Source: Bradyrhizobium rifense (GTDB taxonomy: Bacteria > Pseudomonadota > Alphaproteobacteria > Rhizobiales > Xanthobacteraceae). From it: a stretch of DNA of 64,000 nucleotides. The number at the start of each line of letters is the position of its first letter. The stretch's first letter is position 1. A program made the translations under genes and the position numbers. Under the pieces are notes generated by a model. It worked only from the letters and a program-made list of their open reading frames with translations, ran no database searches and was not told the DNA's origin. This document shows positions 27,239-35,420 of the stretch, piece by piece. The DNA is taken from positions 80,728 through 144,727 of the forward strand of contig NZ_VSSS01000023.1 of NCBI RefSeq assembly GCF_008123425.1. The letters are read 5' to 3'.

Positions 27239-29089
27239 ATGCCAGCCTATCGCTCCCGCACCACCACCCACGGCCGCAACATGGCGGGCGCCCGCGGCCT
27301 CTGGCGCGCGACGGGCATGAAGGATGCGGATTTCGGCAAGCCGATCATCGCGGTCGTCAACTCCTTCACCCAGTTCGTGCCCGGCCACGTCCACCTCAAG
27401 GATCTCGGCCAGCTCGTCGCCCGCGAGATCGAGCAGGCCGGCGGCGTCGCCAAGGAATTCAACACCATCGCGGTCGACGACGGCATCGCCATGGGCCATG
27501 ACGGCATGCTCTACAGCCTGCCGTCGCGCGAGCTGATCGCCGACAGCGTCGAATACATGGTCAACGCGCATTGCGCCGATGGCATGGTCTGCATCTCCAA
27601 CTGCGACAAGATCACGCCCGGCATGCTGATGGCGGCGCTGCGGCTCAACATCCCCGCCGTGTTCGTCTCGGGCGGCCCGATGGAGGCCGGCAAGGTCACG
27701 CTCCAGGGCAAGACCAAGGCGGTCGACCTGATCGATGCCATGGTCGCAGCCGCCGATTCCAAAGTCAGCGACGAGGACGTCAAGGTGATCGAGCGCTCGG
27801 CGTGCCCGACCTGCGGCTCCTGCTCGGGCATGTTCACGGCGAATTCGATGAACTGCCTCACCGAGGCCCTTGGCCTCGCGCTGCCCGGCAACGGCACGGT
27901 GGTCGCAACGCACGCCGACCGCAAGCGGCTATTCGTCGAGGCCGGCCACACCATCGTCGATATCGTGCGCCGCCACTACGAGCAGGACGACGCCAGCGTG
28001 CTTCCGCGCAACGTCGCGAACTTCAAGGCGTTCGAGAACGCGATGACGCTCGACATCGCGATGGGCGGTTCGACCAACACGGTGCTGCATCTGTTGGCCG
28101 CGGCCCATGAAGGGCAAGTCGAATTCACCATGCAGGACATCGACCGGCTGTCGCGCCGCGTGCCCGTGCTCTGCAAGGTCGCGCCGTCGGTCGCCGACGT
28201 GCATGTCGAGGACGTGCATCGTGCCGGCGGCATCATGGGCATTCTGGGCGAGCTCGACCGCGCCGGCCTGATCGACACGTCGGTCTCGACCGTGCACGCG
28301 CCGACCATGAACGATGCGCTGGAGCGCTGGGACGTCAAGCGCTCCAAGAGCGAAACGGTCCGCACCTTTTTCCGTGCCTCGCCCGGCGGCATTCCGACCC
28401 AGGTCGCCTTCAGCCAGGAGCGCCGCTACGACGAGCTCGATACCGATCGCGAGAAGGGTGTGGTCCGCAATCTCGCGCACGCCTTCAGCAAGGACGGCGG
28501 GCTTGCCGTGCTCTACGGCAACCTCGCGCAGGACGGCTGCATCGTGAAGACCGCCGGCGTTGACGCCTCGATCCTGAAATTCGAAGGCCCCGCGCGCGTG
28601 TTCGAGAGCCAGGATGCCGCCGTCGAAGGCATTCTGGGCGGCAAGGTCACGGCCGGCGAGATCGTCGTCATCATCTACGAAGGTCCGCGTGGCGGTCCCG
28701 GCATGCAGGAAATGCTGTATCCGACGAGCTATCTGAAATCGATGGGTCTTGGAAAGGCCTGCGCGCTCGTCACCGATGGCCGCTTCTCCGGCGGCTCGTC
28801 GGGCCTGTCGATCGGCCATCTCTCGCCGGAAGCCGCCGAGGGCGGCAACATCGGTCTGGTGCGCACCGGTGACCGCATCGCGATCGACATCCCGAACCGT
28901 AGCATCAGCCTCGAAATCTCCGACGAGGAACTCGCCAGCCGCCGTGCCGCGGAAGAGGCGAAGGGCGATGCCGCCTGGCAGCCCGCCGCACGCAAGCGCA
29001 ACGTCTCGACCGCGCTGCAGGCCTATGCCGCACTCACTACCAGTGCCGCACGCGGCGCTGTGCGTGAAGTGAAGCGGCGCACGAAGTAG
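27239..29089 (+). CDS. ilvD: Dihydroxy-acid dehydratase
   Basis: The 616-residue enzyme dehydrates 2,3-dihydroxy-isovalerate and its methylvalerate analogue in branched-chain amino-acid synthesis. Family marks: [14 protein letters not shown] near residue 13, [10 protein letters not shown] near 41, [10 protein letters not shown] near 122, [16 protein letters not shown] near 195, and [14 protein letters not shown] near the C-terminus. The three cysteines in these motifs bind the iron-sulfur cluster. Length fits the E. coli-type enzyme. It stands alone, followed by a 10-bp hairpin. Confidence 0.95.
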   Translation: MPAYRSRTTTHGRNMAGARGLWRATGMKDADFGKPIIAVVNSFTQFVPGHVHLKDLGQLVAREIEQAGGVAKEFNTIAVDDGIAMGHDGMLYSLPSRELIADSVEYMVNAHCADGMVCISNCDKITPGMLMAALRLNIPAVFVSGGPMEAGKVTLQGKTKAVDLIDAMVAAADSKVSDEDVKVIERSACPTCGSCSGMFTANSMNCLTEALGLALPGNGTVVATHADRKRLFVEAGHTIVDIVRRHYEQDDASVLPRNVANFKAFENAMTLDIAMGGSTNTVLHLLAAAHEGQVEFTMQDIDRLSRRVPVLCKVAPSVADVHVEDVHRAGGIMGILGELDRAGLIDTSVSTVHAPTMNDALERWDVKRSKSETVRTFFRASPGGIPTQVAFSQERRYDELDTDREKGVVRNLAHAFSKDGGLAVLYGNLAQDGCIVKTAGVDASILKFEGPARVFESQDAAVEGILGGKVTAGEIVVIIYEGPRGGPGMQEMLYPTSYLKSMGLGKACALVTDGRFSGGSSGLSIGHLSPEAAEGGNIGLVRTGDRIAIDIPNRSISLEISDEELASRRAAEEAKGDAAWQPAARKRNVSTALQAYAALTTSAARGAVREVKRRTK

Positions 29090-29154
29090 ACGCGACTCGC
29101 GTGGACGCGATCGCAAACATCGCGGTCGCGCAACGCGCATGGTCAACAAGTTCT

Positions 29155-29180
29155 GAACGGCCGGTGAAAACCGGCCGTTC
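29155..29180 (+). terminator. ilvD terminator
   Basis: Perfect 10-bp stem GAACGGCCGG/CCGGCCGTTC with a TGAAAA loop, 65 bases after the ilvD stop. Confidence 0.65.
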
Positions 29181-29282
29181 GCATTAAGGATGCCCCAACG
29201 AACTTCGGCAGCTCAGGATTTTGCGGCGTATACTGCCAGCGACCTTCGCAAATCCATTTTGGGCAACTGGGGCACCACCATA

Positions 29283-29657
29283 ATGTCTCGTACTCTTGCT
29301 GTCGTTTTCTCCACGGCCGTCGCTGCTCTTGCCATGACGACCGCGGCCTCCGCCGGCTGCTACAATTGCTACACGCCGCCGCCGTGCACGACCTGCTATC
29401 AGCAGCAATATGTGCAGCCGCAATACCGCACCGTCGACGAGACCGTGATGGTTTCGCCCGGCGCCACGGTCGCGCATCGCTCGCCCGCGCAGTATCGCAC
29501 CGTGATGGTGCCGCAGACCGTAATGGTTGCGCCGCCGAGCGTCCAATACGAGCGCATCCCGCCGCAATACGCCACGCGCCAGCGCGTCGAGATGGTTTCG
29601 CCGGGCTATTCCTATTACGCGCCGGTGGCGCCGAGCTGCGGAAACTGCGGCTACTGA
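29283..29657 (+). CDS. Small secreted Cys/Tyr/Pro-rich protein
   Basis: The 124-residue protein has a signal peptide (MSRTLAVVFSTAVAALAMTTAASAG). The mature protein begins C-Y-N-C-Y-x-P-P-P-C-T-T-C-Y and ends C-G-N-C-G-Y, with repeating Q-Y-R-T-V-x-x-x-V-M-V units in between (three copies, about residues 47-85). The pattern recalls small envelope-surface proteins of Bradyrhizobium. Cys pairs may bind metal or form disulfides. Function unknown. A T-run terminator follows at 29696-29728. Confidence 0.75.
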   Translation: MSRTLAVVFSTAVAALAMTTAASAGCYNCYTPPPCTTCYQQQYVQPQYRTVDETVMVSPGATVAHRSPAQYRTVMVPQTVMVAPPSVQYERIPPQYATRQRVEMVSPGYSYYAPVAPSCGNCGY

Positions 29658-29695
29658 GCCAACGCAACAACAACCATCGCAACAAACAGACTTCG

Positions 29696-29728
29696 CGCGG
29701 TGCCCAAAAGGGCGCCGCGTTTTCTTTT
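29696..29728 (+). terminator. Rho-independent terminator
   Basis: GCGCGGTGCCC-AAAA-GGGCGCCGCG with one G-T wobble, followed by TTTTCTTTT; a canonical intrinsic terminator for the small secreted protein gene. Confidence 0.8.
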
Positions 29729-29968
29729 GCGGGCGAAGCCAAGCGAGGCCCGGAAATGGAGGCTACTCCAACCGGGCCTCGCGACCGCCGACGCCCTGGG
29801 CGGCATCGTCAGTCCCGACCGAGGCTAGAGGACCAAACTGACGCGCGCCTGACAGATCCCCGTTCCCGCAAAAAGGCAGGGCGGGCGGTGCGAGCGGCCC
29901 AACTTCGCGTTGCCTTGCGCGGCCGACTGCGTTAAGCGACAGCCATTCCGGACTTGCATTCCGAGCTT

Positions 29969-30058
29969 GGAAGGGTGGCCGAGTGGTTTAAGGCACCGGT
30001 CTTGAAAACCGGCGTGCCCGCAAGGGTACCGTGGGTTCGAATCCCACCCCTTCCGCCA
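29969..30058 (+). tRNA. tRNA-Ser (anticodon TGA)
   Basis: A 90-base class II tRNA: acceptor arms GGAAGGG and CCCTTCC, anticodon stem CCGGT/ACCGG with loop CTTGAAA giving anticodon TGA, a long variable arm (GCGTGCCCGCAAGGGTACC), a TTCGAAT T-loop and an encoded CCA end. Its 3' half is the probable attachment site of the integrase gene that follows 160 bases later. Confidence 0.95.
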
Positions 30059-30218
30059 GTATATTGTTCACCACTGTTCTCAGTCGTTCGAACTCCACAG
30101 CAAAATCAGTGACTTGCGCCGAAAGACTGTACTTCGCAGTTCGCCGGTGTTCTCCTTAATCGGGACGCTGACCGTAGCTTTAGACCGTGGGTTCGGAGGA
30201 CGGTTTCCCGGAGGAACA

Positions 30219-31448
30219 ATGGCTGGAAGGCTGAAACCTATAGACGTAGAGCGCCAAAACGAGGCCGGCAAATACGCCGACGGCGAAGGTCTCTACTTGA
30301 TCGTCAACGGACCGACATCGAAGAGTTGGTCCTACCGATATTGGAAAGACGGCAAGGAGCGCTGGCACGGCCTCGGCTCCTTTAAGGATGTGTCGCTAAA
30401 GGATGCGCGACTCGCCCGTGATGCAGCCCGGCTGCGGGTGAAAGGCGATCGTAGCACCGCTGGCGTGGACATCGTCCAGGAGAGGCGAAAGGGGCGCGAA
30501 GAGGCGAAAGCCGTCGAGGCCAAGGTGATGTTGTCGACGTTCGAGGAATGCGCGGAAGCCTACATCCGGGCGAACTGGTCGACCTGGAGCGAAAAGCATC
30601 GCGATCAGTGGCCATCCTCCCTGAAGCGCTACGCTTATCCCACCATCGGCAAACTGACGATCTCCGAGATCAAGCCGAGCCACATCCACGATCTGCTGAA
30701 GCCGATTTGGGTAGAAAAGCGGGAGACCGCGAACCGGGTCCGCGGCCGGATCGAAACGATCATCGCGAAGAACGTCGATATCGACGATCCAGACTTTCGC
30801 AACCCGGCTGAATTGACGAGGCAATTGCGCGAGAAGCTGCCAAAGCGCCCCAAGCGGGTGGTTCGCCATCATCCAGCCTTGCCATACAGCGAGGCGCCGG
30901 AGTTCATGAGGGTACTCGCCGGCGCGTCTGGAACCGCCGCCGCCATGTTGCGCTTCCTAATCTTCACGGCTTGCCGCACGAACGAGGCCGTCGAAGCGCA
31001 TTGGTGTGAAATCGATAGTCCGGCCGCCACTTGGAAAATCCCTGGCGAGCGGATGAAGATGGACCTAGACCATCACGTTCCCTTGACAGATCCTGCGCTA
31101 GCTGTGCTCGACGAGATGCGGAATGGCAGCCAAGGTGAGCTGATCTTTACTAATCCCGATGGCGGAGCATTCTCCGAAAATGCGATGCTGGCGGTACTCG
31201 ATCGTCTCGGCTACGGACATGTTACTGTGCATGGCTTCCGGTCTACCTTTGCCACCTGGGCCGAGGAATGCACCGACTATCCTGATGGAGTCCGAGAAGC
31301 TGCGCTCGCCCATAAGTACAAGAGCGAGACGACTGCGGCTTATCAACGTGGTCAGAAGCTCGAAAAGCGTCGAGCTCTGATGAAAGATTGGGCCGCATTC
31401 CTGACTAGCACCAAGGTGGTCGCATTGGACGATCGGAGGGCAGGGTAG
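30219..31448 (+). CDS. int: Tyrosine recombinase/integrase of a genomic island (P4-type)
   Basis: The 409-residue protein starts MAGRLKPIDVERQ after a GGAGGAA ribosome binding site. It has the N-terminal DUF4102-like arm-binding domain (D-G-x-G-L-Y-L-I-V near residue 21, then W-x-Y-R-Y-W and L-G-S-F), a core-binding domain (about 105-205), and the catalytic domain with R253 (T-A-C-R-T-N-E), H338-x-x-R341 (H-G-F-R-S-T-F-A-T-W), H365 and nucleophile Y375 (A-A-Y-Q-R-G). It lies directly downstream of tRNA-Ser, the usual place for a P4-type integrase that targets tRNA 3' ends. All catalytic residues are present, so it should be active. Confidence 0.93.
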   Translation: MAGRLKPIDVERQNEAGKYADGEGLYLIVNGPTSKSWSYRYWKDGKERWHGLGSFKDVSLKDARLARDAARLRVKGDRSTAGVDIVQERRKGREEAKAVEAKVMLSTFEECAEAYIRANWSTWSEKHRDQWPSSLKRYAYPTIGKLTISEIKPSHIHDLLKPIWVEKRETANRVRGRIETIIAKNVDIDDPDFRNPAELTRQLREKLPKRPKRVVRHHPALPYSEAPEFMRVLAGASGTAAAMLRFLIFTACRTNEAVEAHWCEIDSPAATWKIPGERMKMDLDHHVPLTDPALAVLDEMRNGSQGELIFTNPDGGAFSENAMLAVLDRLGYGHVTVHGFRSTFATWAEECTDYPDGVREAALAHKYKSETTAAYQRGQKLEKRRALMKDWAAFLTSTKVVALDDRRAG

Positions 31449-31671
31449 AGCTTTCGAGCTGAGCCAGCCATAGGCGTGGGGAACTACAAGGTGACTCGAT
31501 GAGACGATCCAATGTCCGCTAGTCCTCACTCAGCTACGGATTAGTGGACCTTGGCTAAGGGCCGCTGGAGGCCATCAGCCGACGTGAATGCCTGTGAATA
31601 ATCCAGGAGTCCGGGCCGCGGAGCGGCACTGGTCTAGGTGTTGGGTCAATCCGGCCGGGACGCTTTCTTTG

Positions 31672-32646
31672 TCAGCGTGAGGCCAAACTCGGCCCTCGTG
31701 ACAAAACCTTTTCAGCCTCTGCGGTTAATTGCCGTATGATCTCGGCTACTGACAGGATTTCCGTAATACCGCCGGAGGTCTGCCCCGCTGTGAGCAGCGT
31801 CTCGTGGCGCCGTCCGACCCGGGCTCTTGCCTGGATCTCTGTCCAAAGGCGCTCGCCATCCCGGCGCGCCTCCTCACGCTTTGTACCCCACTCGTCCATG
31901 AACGGCGTGCGCAAAGAGCGCAAGACCGTGCCGTACCCCGCTGTGCCCGGAAGGGGTTGAATATCGTTTAGAACTTCTACCTTCACCGCATCCTCGGATT
32001 GGGCCGAAGCGATTGCCGCCTTCCATGCGTCCTCGATAGGAGCCTCTTTGGACGCGAGGAAGCGGGTCCCCATGTTGACGCCGACCGCCCCTAGCATGAA
32101 CGCCGCGGCGATGCCGCGTCCGTCAAAGATGCCACCGGCTGCGACCACTGGGATGGGTGAAACGACATCGACGACCTGCGGAACAAGAGCCATCGTACTT
32201 ACGATGCCGCCGTAGCCGCCCGCCTCACCGCCCTGCGCGATAATTACATCGGCACCACGTTCAGCCGCTTCGATCGCTTGCGCAACCGTCGTAATCTGAA
32301 TCATCACTTTTGAACCGACGTCGTGAGCCTGCCGTACAAGATCCCCGGGATCCCCAAGAGCGAACGATATGACTGCTGGCCGCGCAGCTAGTGTGTGGCG
32401 AAATGCTTCCGCGTCCAAGGTTGGCGGGATGTGGTTCACAGCGAAATTCCGGTTTGTTAGTTCTTTCACCATGTCGACGTCGCGCTTGATGGCAGCGCTG
32501 GTTCGAAACAGCGATCCAATACTGCCCAGCGCTCCCTCGTTCGAAGCAGCGGCAGCAAATTCCGCGGATGAGGCGGTGCCGCCCATGGCCGCCAAGATGA
32601 TTGGCACGTCGATACCAAGAACGTCACACAGTGGAGTCCTCAGCAT
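31672..32646 (-). CDS. FMN-dependent nitronate monooxygenase-like oxidoreductase
   Basis: The 324-residue TIM-barrel protein follows the 2-nitropropane dioxygenase/nitronate monooxygenase pattern: L-G-I-D-V-P-I-I-L-A-A-M-G-G near residue 10, I-I-A-Q-G-G-E-A-G-G-Y-G (near 140), P-V-V-A-A-G-G-I-F-D-G-R-G (near 175) and G-A-V-G-V-N-M-G-T-R-F-L. These bind FMN. An enoyl-ACP reductase-type function is an alternative. The start MLRTPLCD at 32646 is chosen over one nine codons upstream. It stands alone in the left part of the island and has codon use close to the core, so it could be recent cargo from a related genome. Confidence 0.8.
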   Translation of the reverse strand: MLRTPLCDVLGIDVPIILAAMGGTASSAEFAAAASNEGALGSIGSLFRTSAAIKRDVDMVKELTNRNFAVNHIPPTLDAEAFRHTLAARPAVISFALGDPGDLVRQAHDVGSKVMIQITTVAQAIEAAERGADVIIAQGGEAGGYGGIVSTMALVPQVVDVVSPIPVVAAGGIFDGRGIAAAFMLGAVGVNMGTRFLASKEAPIEDAWKAAIASAQSEDAVKVEVLNDIQPLPGTAGYGTVLRSLRTPFMDEWGTKREEARRDGERLWTEIQARARVGRRHETLLTAGQTSGGITEILSVAEIIRQLTAEAEKVLSRGPSLASR

Positions 32647-32818
32647 TACGTCTTCTCCCGAGGTCTGGGTCACCTGTTATCCCCACTGATGCCTCCATCA
32701 TAGGCTCCGGCTCTATTCAGCACCTCGGCCTAGTATCGGTTACGCTCAGATGGGCGGACGTCGACTGATCTACAGGCAATGATCTACGCTAGTGAAGCTT
32801 CGGCGCCCATGAACCATG

Positions 32819-34342
32819 TTACGGCATCACCCCAAGTTGTTGGAGTGCTGCGAGGGGATCTATAATTCCGTATCCATAGTCATGGTTATAGACGCCGCCT
32901 GGGTCACCGCCGTTCCCCTGCCGGCCAGTCGATCTGAGTGAATCAAACAGTTGTGCAGGTGGCACCATTACGGGCGTAACTTTGGTACGTATCGCCGCGA
33001 TGCATCCTGCCGCTATCGGGCAGGCGGTAGAGGTGCCGCCATCTGCCGATCTCTCACCAAAGACCTGCGATCCCAAGTAATGTGTGTAGGCTGTAACGTC
33101 CGGCTTGTCCGGTGTCGGTCCCGGCGCCATAAACACCGCAGGCCCTTGTGATGAATAGCCAACGCGAAAATCGTGCACGTCGCATCCCGCAACAGTAAGC
33201 GTTTCAGCGTACGCGGCAGCACCCCTGATAGATCCGGCGGAGAGATGGAGAAAGGGCGGCGAAGGACATGGCAGGCCGCCGTTGCCGGCTGCGAATACAA
33301 TATCGGCACCGAGTTGGGATAGAATCCACACCAATACGTGAAATGGATGATTCAGATTATCGATGTATCGGCGCGGATCGGGCGGTGGAAAGTCCTCTTC
33401 ACACGGATGGAAGATGGTCCAGCTGTTGTTAACGACGAGCGCCCGGTACTTCGCCGCTGATCCGGCCAAAATGTTGTGAATCCAGAAGTGGATAAGTTTG
33501 CTATAGGCGTCCGCTGCGGCGCCGACCGTGCCCCCGACGGTGTGGTCGCCTGGCGCGCGCGCGCTCAAATGCGGATAATCGAGCAGCGTTGCCTTCGGCG
33601 CGACGGCTAAGACATTGTACGCGCACATGGTGCCGTGATCGATCCTGTGGCCGCCGGGCGGCGTCGCCATCCTGTCGGGTGTCCAGGAGTTCGCCACATC
33701 AAGCATTGGCGGATCGGCCGGCAGCCTCTGCGGAAGCGGGAATCTCGGCTGAGGTCGCGTGAGCTCGGACGCTCCCGTGAGAAGATTTATTCTGCTGAGG
33801 TGCGGGAGAAAAATGCCGCTGTCGAGCATCGCGACTGCGACTTTGGAACCGTCGAGCCCGTAGGCGCCCAGGCGGTCAACCCTGAGCTTAGCTCGCGCAT
33901 CGTCGATTGTACCTAATGGATCATCATTGGGACACAGCAGCGACGCTGCTGTCCGAGGATCGGAATACAATTTCAGGTCAGATTTGCCATCCTTGCCTCT
34001 TATAGTCAGCGGGATCGAAGCTGGACCGCTTGCCAGTACAAATCCGCGAATGGTGAAATATTCGGAATTTTCGGGCAGGAAAATACTCAAGCCGGCATGA
34101 TCGAGGCTGATCCTTTCGTTCTCGAAATCCAGTGTGTCCGGTTGAAAAGGGCCTAACGGAACCGCATAGAACGACGTGTCCAGAACAAACTCTGACGGGA
34201 GTAAGGATTCTTCACTCTCCACGACACGAGGCGGCTCGTTGTTCACCAGATTTGTTGCGAGATCGACCAGCCACTGCTGCTTTTTCCCTTGTCTTCTTAG
34301 CACTGCAAGAACGCGAACGTAGTCCGGACCAGGTTTATCCAT
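32819..34342 (-). CDS. Subtilisin-like serine protease (S8 family)
   Basis: This 507-residue protein has a full S8 catalytic triad: D174 in V-A-V-A-M-L-D-S-G-I, H236 in D-H-G-T-M-C-A, S438 in D-G-G-T-S-T-A-C-P-I-A-A-G, plus the oxyanion Asn N354 in F-A-A-G-N-G-G. The first 140 residues form a separate domain without a signal peptide, so the protease is probably cytoplasmic or exported by a non-Sec route. Its start lies 16 bases from the end of the PAP2 gene on the same strand, so the two form an operon. No inhibitor prodomain of the I9 type is evident. Confidence 0.85.
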   Translation of the reverse strand: MDKPGPDYVRVLAVLRRQGKKQQWLVDLATNLVNNEPPRVVESEESLLPSEFVLDTSFYAVPLGPFQPDTLDFENERISLDHAGLSIFLPENSEYFTIRGFVLASGPASIPLTIRGKDGKSDLKLYSDPRTAASLLCPNDDPLGTIDDARAKLRVDRLGAYGLDGSKVAVAMLDSGIFLPHLSRINLLTGASELTRPQPRFPLPQRLPADPPMLDVANSWTPDRMATPPGGHRIDHGTMCAYNVLAVAPKATLLDYPHLSARAPGDHTVGGTVGAAADAYSKLIHFWIHNILAGSAAKYRALVVNNSWTIFHPCEEDFPPPDPRRYIDNLNHPFHVLVWILSQLGADIVFAAGNGGLPCPSPPFLHLSAGSIRGAAAYAETLTVAGCDVHDFRVGYSSQGPAVFMAPGPTPDKPDVTAYTHYLGSQVFGERSADGGTSTACPIAAGCIAAIRTKVTPVMVPPAQLFDSLRSTGRQGNGGDPGGVYNHDYGYGIIDPLAALQQLGVMP

Positions 34343-34357
34343 GAGAATCCCCTGCAA

Positions 34358-35233
34358 TCACTGGTTCGTTCCTGGTGGTGGGAGTGGATCCACCACCCAT
34401 TCGCTTCTTAGAACGAGTTCGTTCTTCACCTTCGTGTAGGTCGGACACAGATTGAGGAGGGGAAGAATCCTGTCGGCCACCTTGTAGCCTTCAATGACAT
34501 CACTTTCATAGTGCAGACCGGCGATGACGCGATTGAACCCGGCACGTCGGGCAAGCTCCATAAGTGCAGCAGTTCGGTTTGGCACCACCTCATCGAGGCA
34601 AATCGAGGTCAGACGGCCGATCAAAGCGTGACCCGCCGGATAGGACCCATGGCCGGGGACTGCGACCGGCGGAAACAAGTTGGGAGAGACTTGTGATGGA
34701 CGCGGGCGATCAAACTGGCGCTTGAGGACCATCATCATGGTCTCGCCCACTCTTGCGGCAAGCTTCATGAGCAGGAATGTGCACGGATGCGTGCTCGCAT
34801 CCATCATCAGAAGTTGCAGCCAGGATAGCTGAAGATTCTGATCCTGCTGAATGATCTCACCGAGCGCCTCCGGTCGCTCGGTGACCGCCAATATCAGCAT
34901 GCGGCCGATGTCAATTGCAGTGATGGGAGCGGGTGCCGGCAGGGTGATATTTTGCCAGGCAAAGGGGTGAGGATCCGCCGCGTTGATCTTTGGAAGTGTA
35001 AAAAATTCGGGCAGGATTGTTAGCGCCCACAGATCTGGATCCCAATATCGCTTAGGGAAATCGGGGTATCTCGCGGTGTCGTTCAACGGTACGGCGAAAT
35101 CCGCAAACGGTTTATCCGCCCGCATGGCAAAAGTTGGGACGCCACCGCCACCACCTTGCCAACCACCCCCTTGCCAACCACCACCTTGCCAACCACCCCC
35201 TAGCCAACCACCACCTTGCCAACCGCCACCCAT
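34358..35233 (-). CDS. PAP2/vanadium haloperoxidase-like phosphatase with N-terminal GGGWQ repeats
   Basis: The 291-residue protein has the three acid-phosphatase motifs: K171-x6-R178-P179, then P199-A-G-H202 within Y-P-A-G-H, and R235-x5-H241-x3-D245. The N-terminal 30 residues consist of five G-G-G-W-Q/L units ending in a glycine run, a composition more like a flexible or adhesive tail than a signal peptide. There are no clear long membrane helices, so it resembles soluble vanadium haloperoxidase-type proteins rather than the membrane PAP2 lipid phosphatases. It is upstream of the subtilisin gene. A CRP-like palindrome is 111 bases before its start. Confidence 0.83.
   Translation of the reverse strand: MGGGWQGGGWLGGGWQGGGWQGGGWQGGGGGVPTFAMRADKPFADFAVPLNDTARYPDFPKRYWDPDLWALTILPEFFTLPKINAADPHPFAWQNITLPAPAPITAIDIGRMLILAVTERPEALGEIIQQDQNLQLSWLQLLMMDASTHPCTFLLMKLAARVGETMMMVLKRQFDRPRPSQVSPNLFPPVAVPGHGSYPAGHALIGRLTSICLDEVVPNRTAALMELARRAGFNRVIAGLHYESDVIEGYKVADRILPLLNLCPTYTKVKNELVLRSEWVVDPLPPPGTNQ
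35145..35233 (-). repeat. 15-bp tandem repeat encoding GGGWQ units
   Basis: CCACCACCTTGCCAA and close variants repeat five times on the plus strand, each coding one G-G-W-Q/L-G unit on the minus strand. Third-position changes (CCCC for CCAC, TAGCC for TTGCC) show it has been kept in frame, so it is selected coding sequence. Confidence 0.85.
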
Positions 35234-35343
35234 GTTGCAATCCTCCCTTGCGCAAAATCTGCATTCAGGCTTTGAAGAATCTAACGGTCGTCAGTAAACT
35301 CTCGTATCCCGTCGATGCTACTCCCTCTTGAGGCACATCGGCT

Positions 35344-35359
35344 TGTGAAATAGATCACA
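35344..35359. promoter_or_regulatory. CRP-like site upstream of the PAP2-protease operon
   Basis: TGTGA-AATAGA-TCACA has both five-base half-sites of the CRP consensus with the correct six-base spacing. It lies between the end of the adenylate cyclase gene and the start of the PAP2 gene. Confidence 0.6.
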
Positions 35360-35420
35360 GGTCTATTGGTATATTCCTCTACGTACGACAGGCAGATGAG
35401 CAAGCAGGTAGAACAGGAAA

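Noticed and set aside
35145..35233. Possible CRISPR-like direct repeats
   Set aside because: The repeats are tandem without spacers, 15 bases long, and encode the GGGWQ tail of the PAP2 protein.
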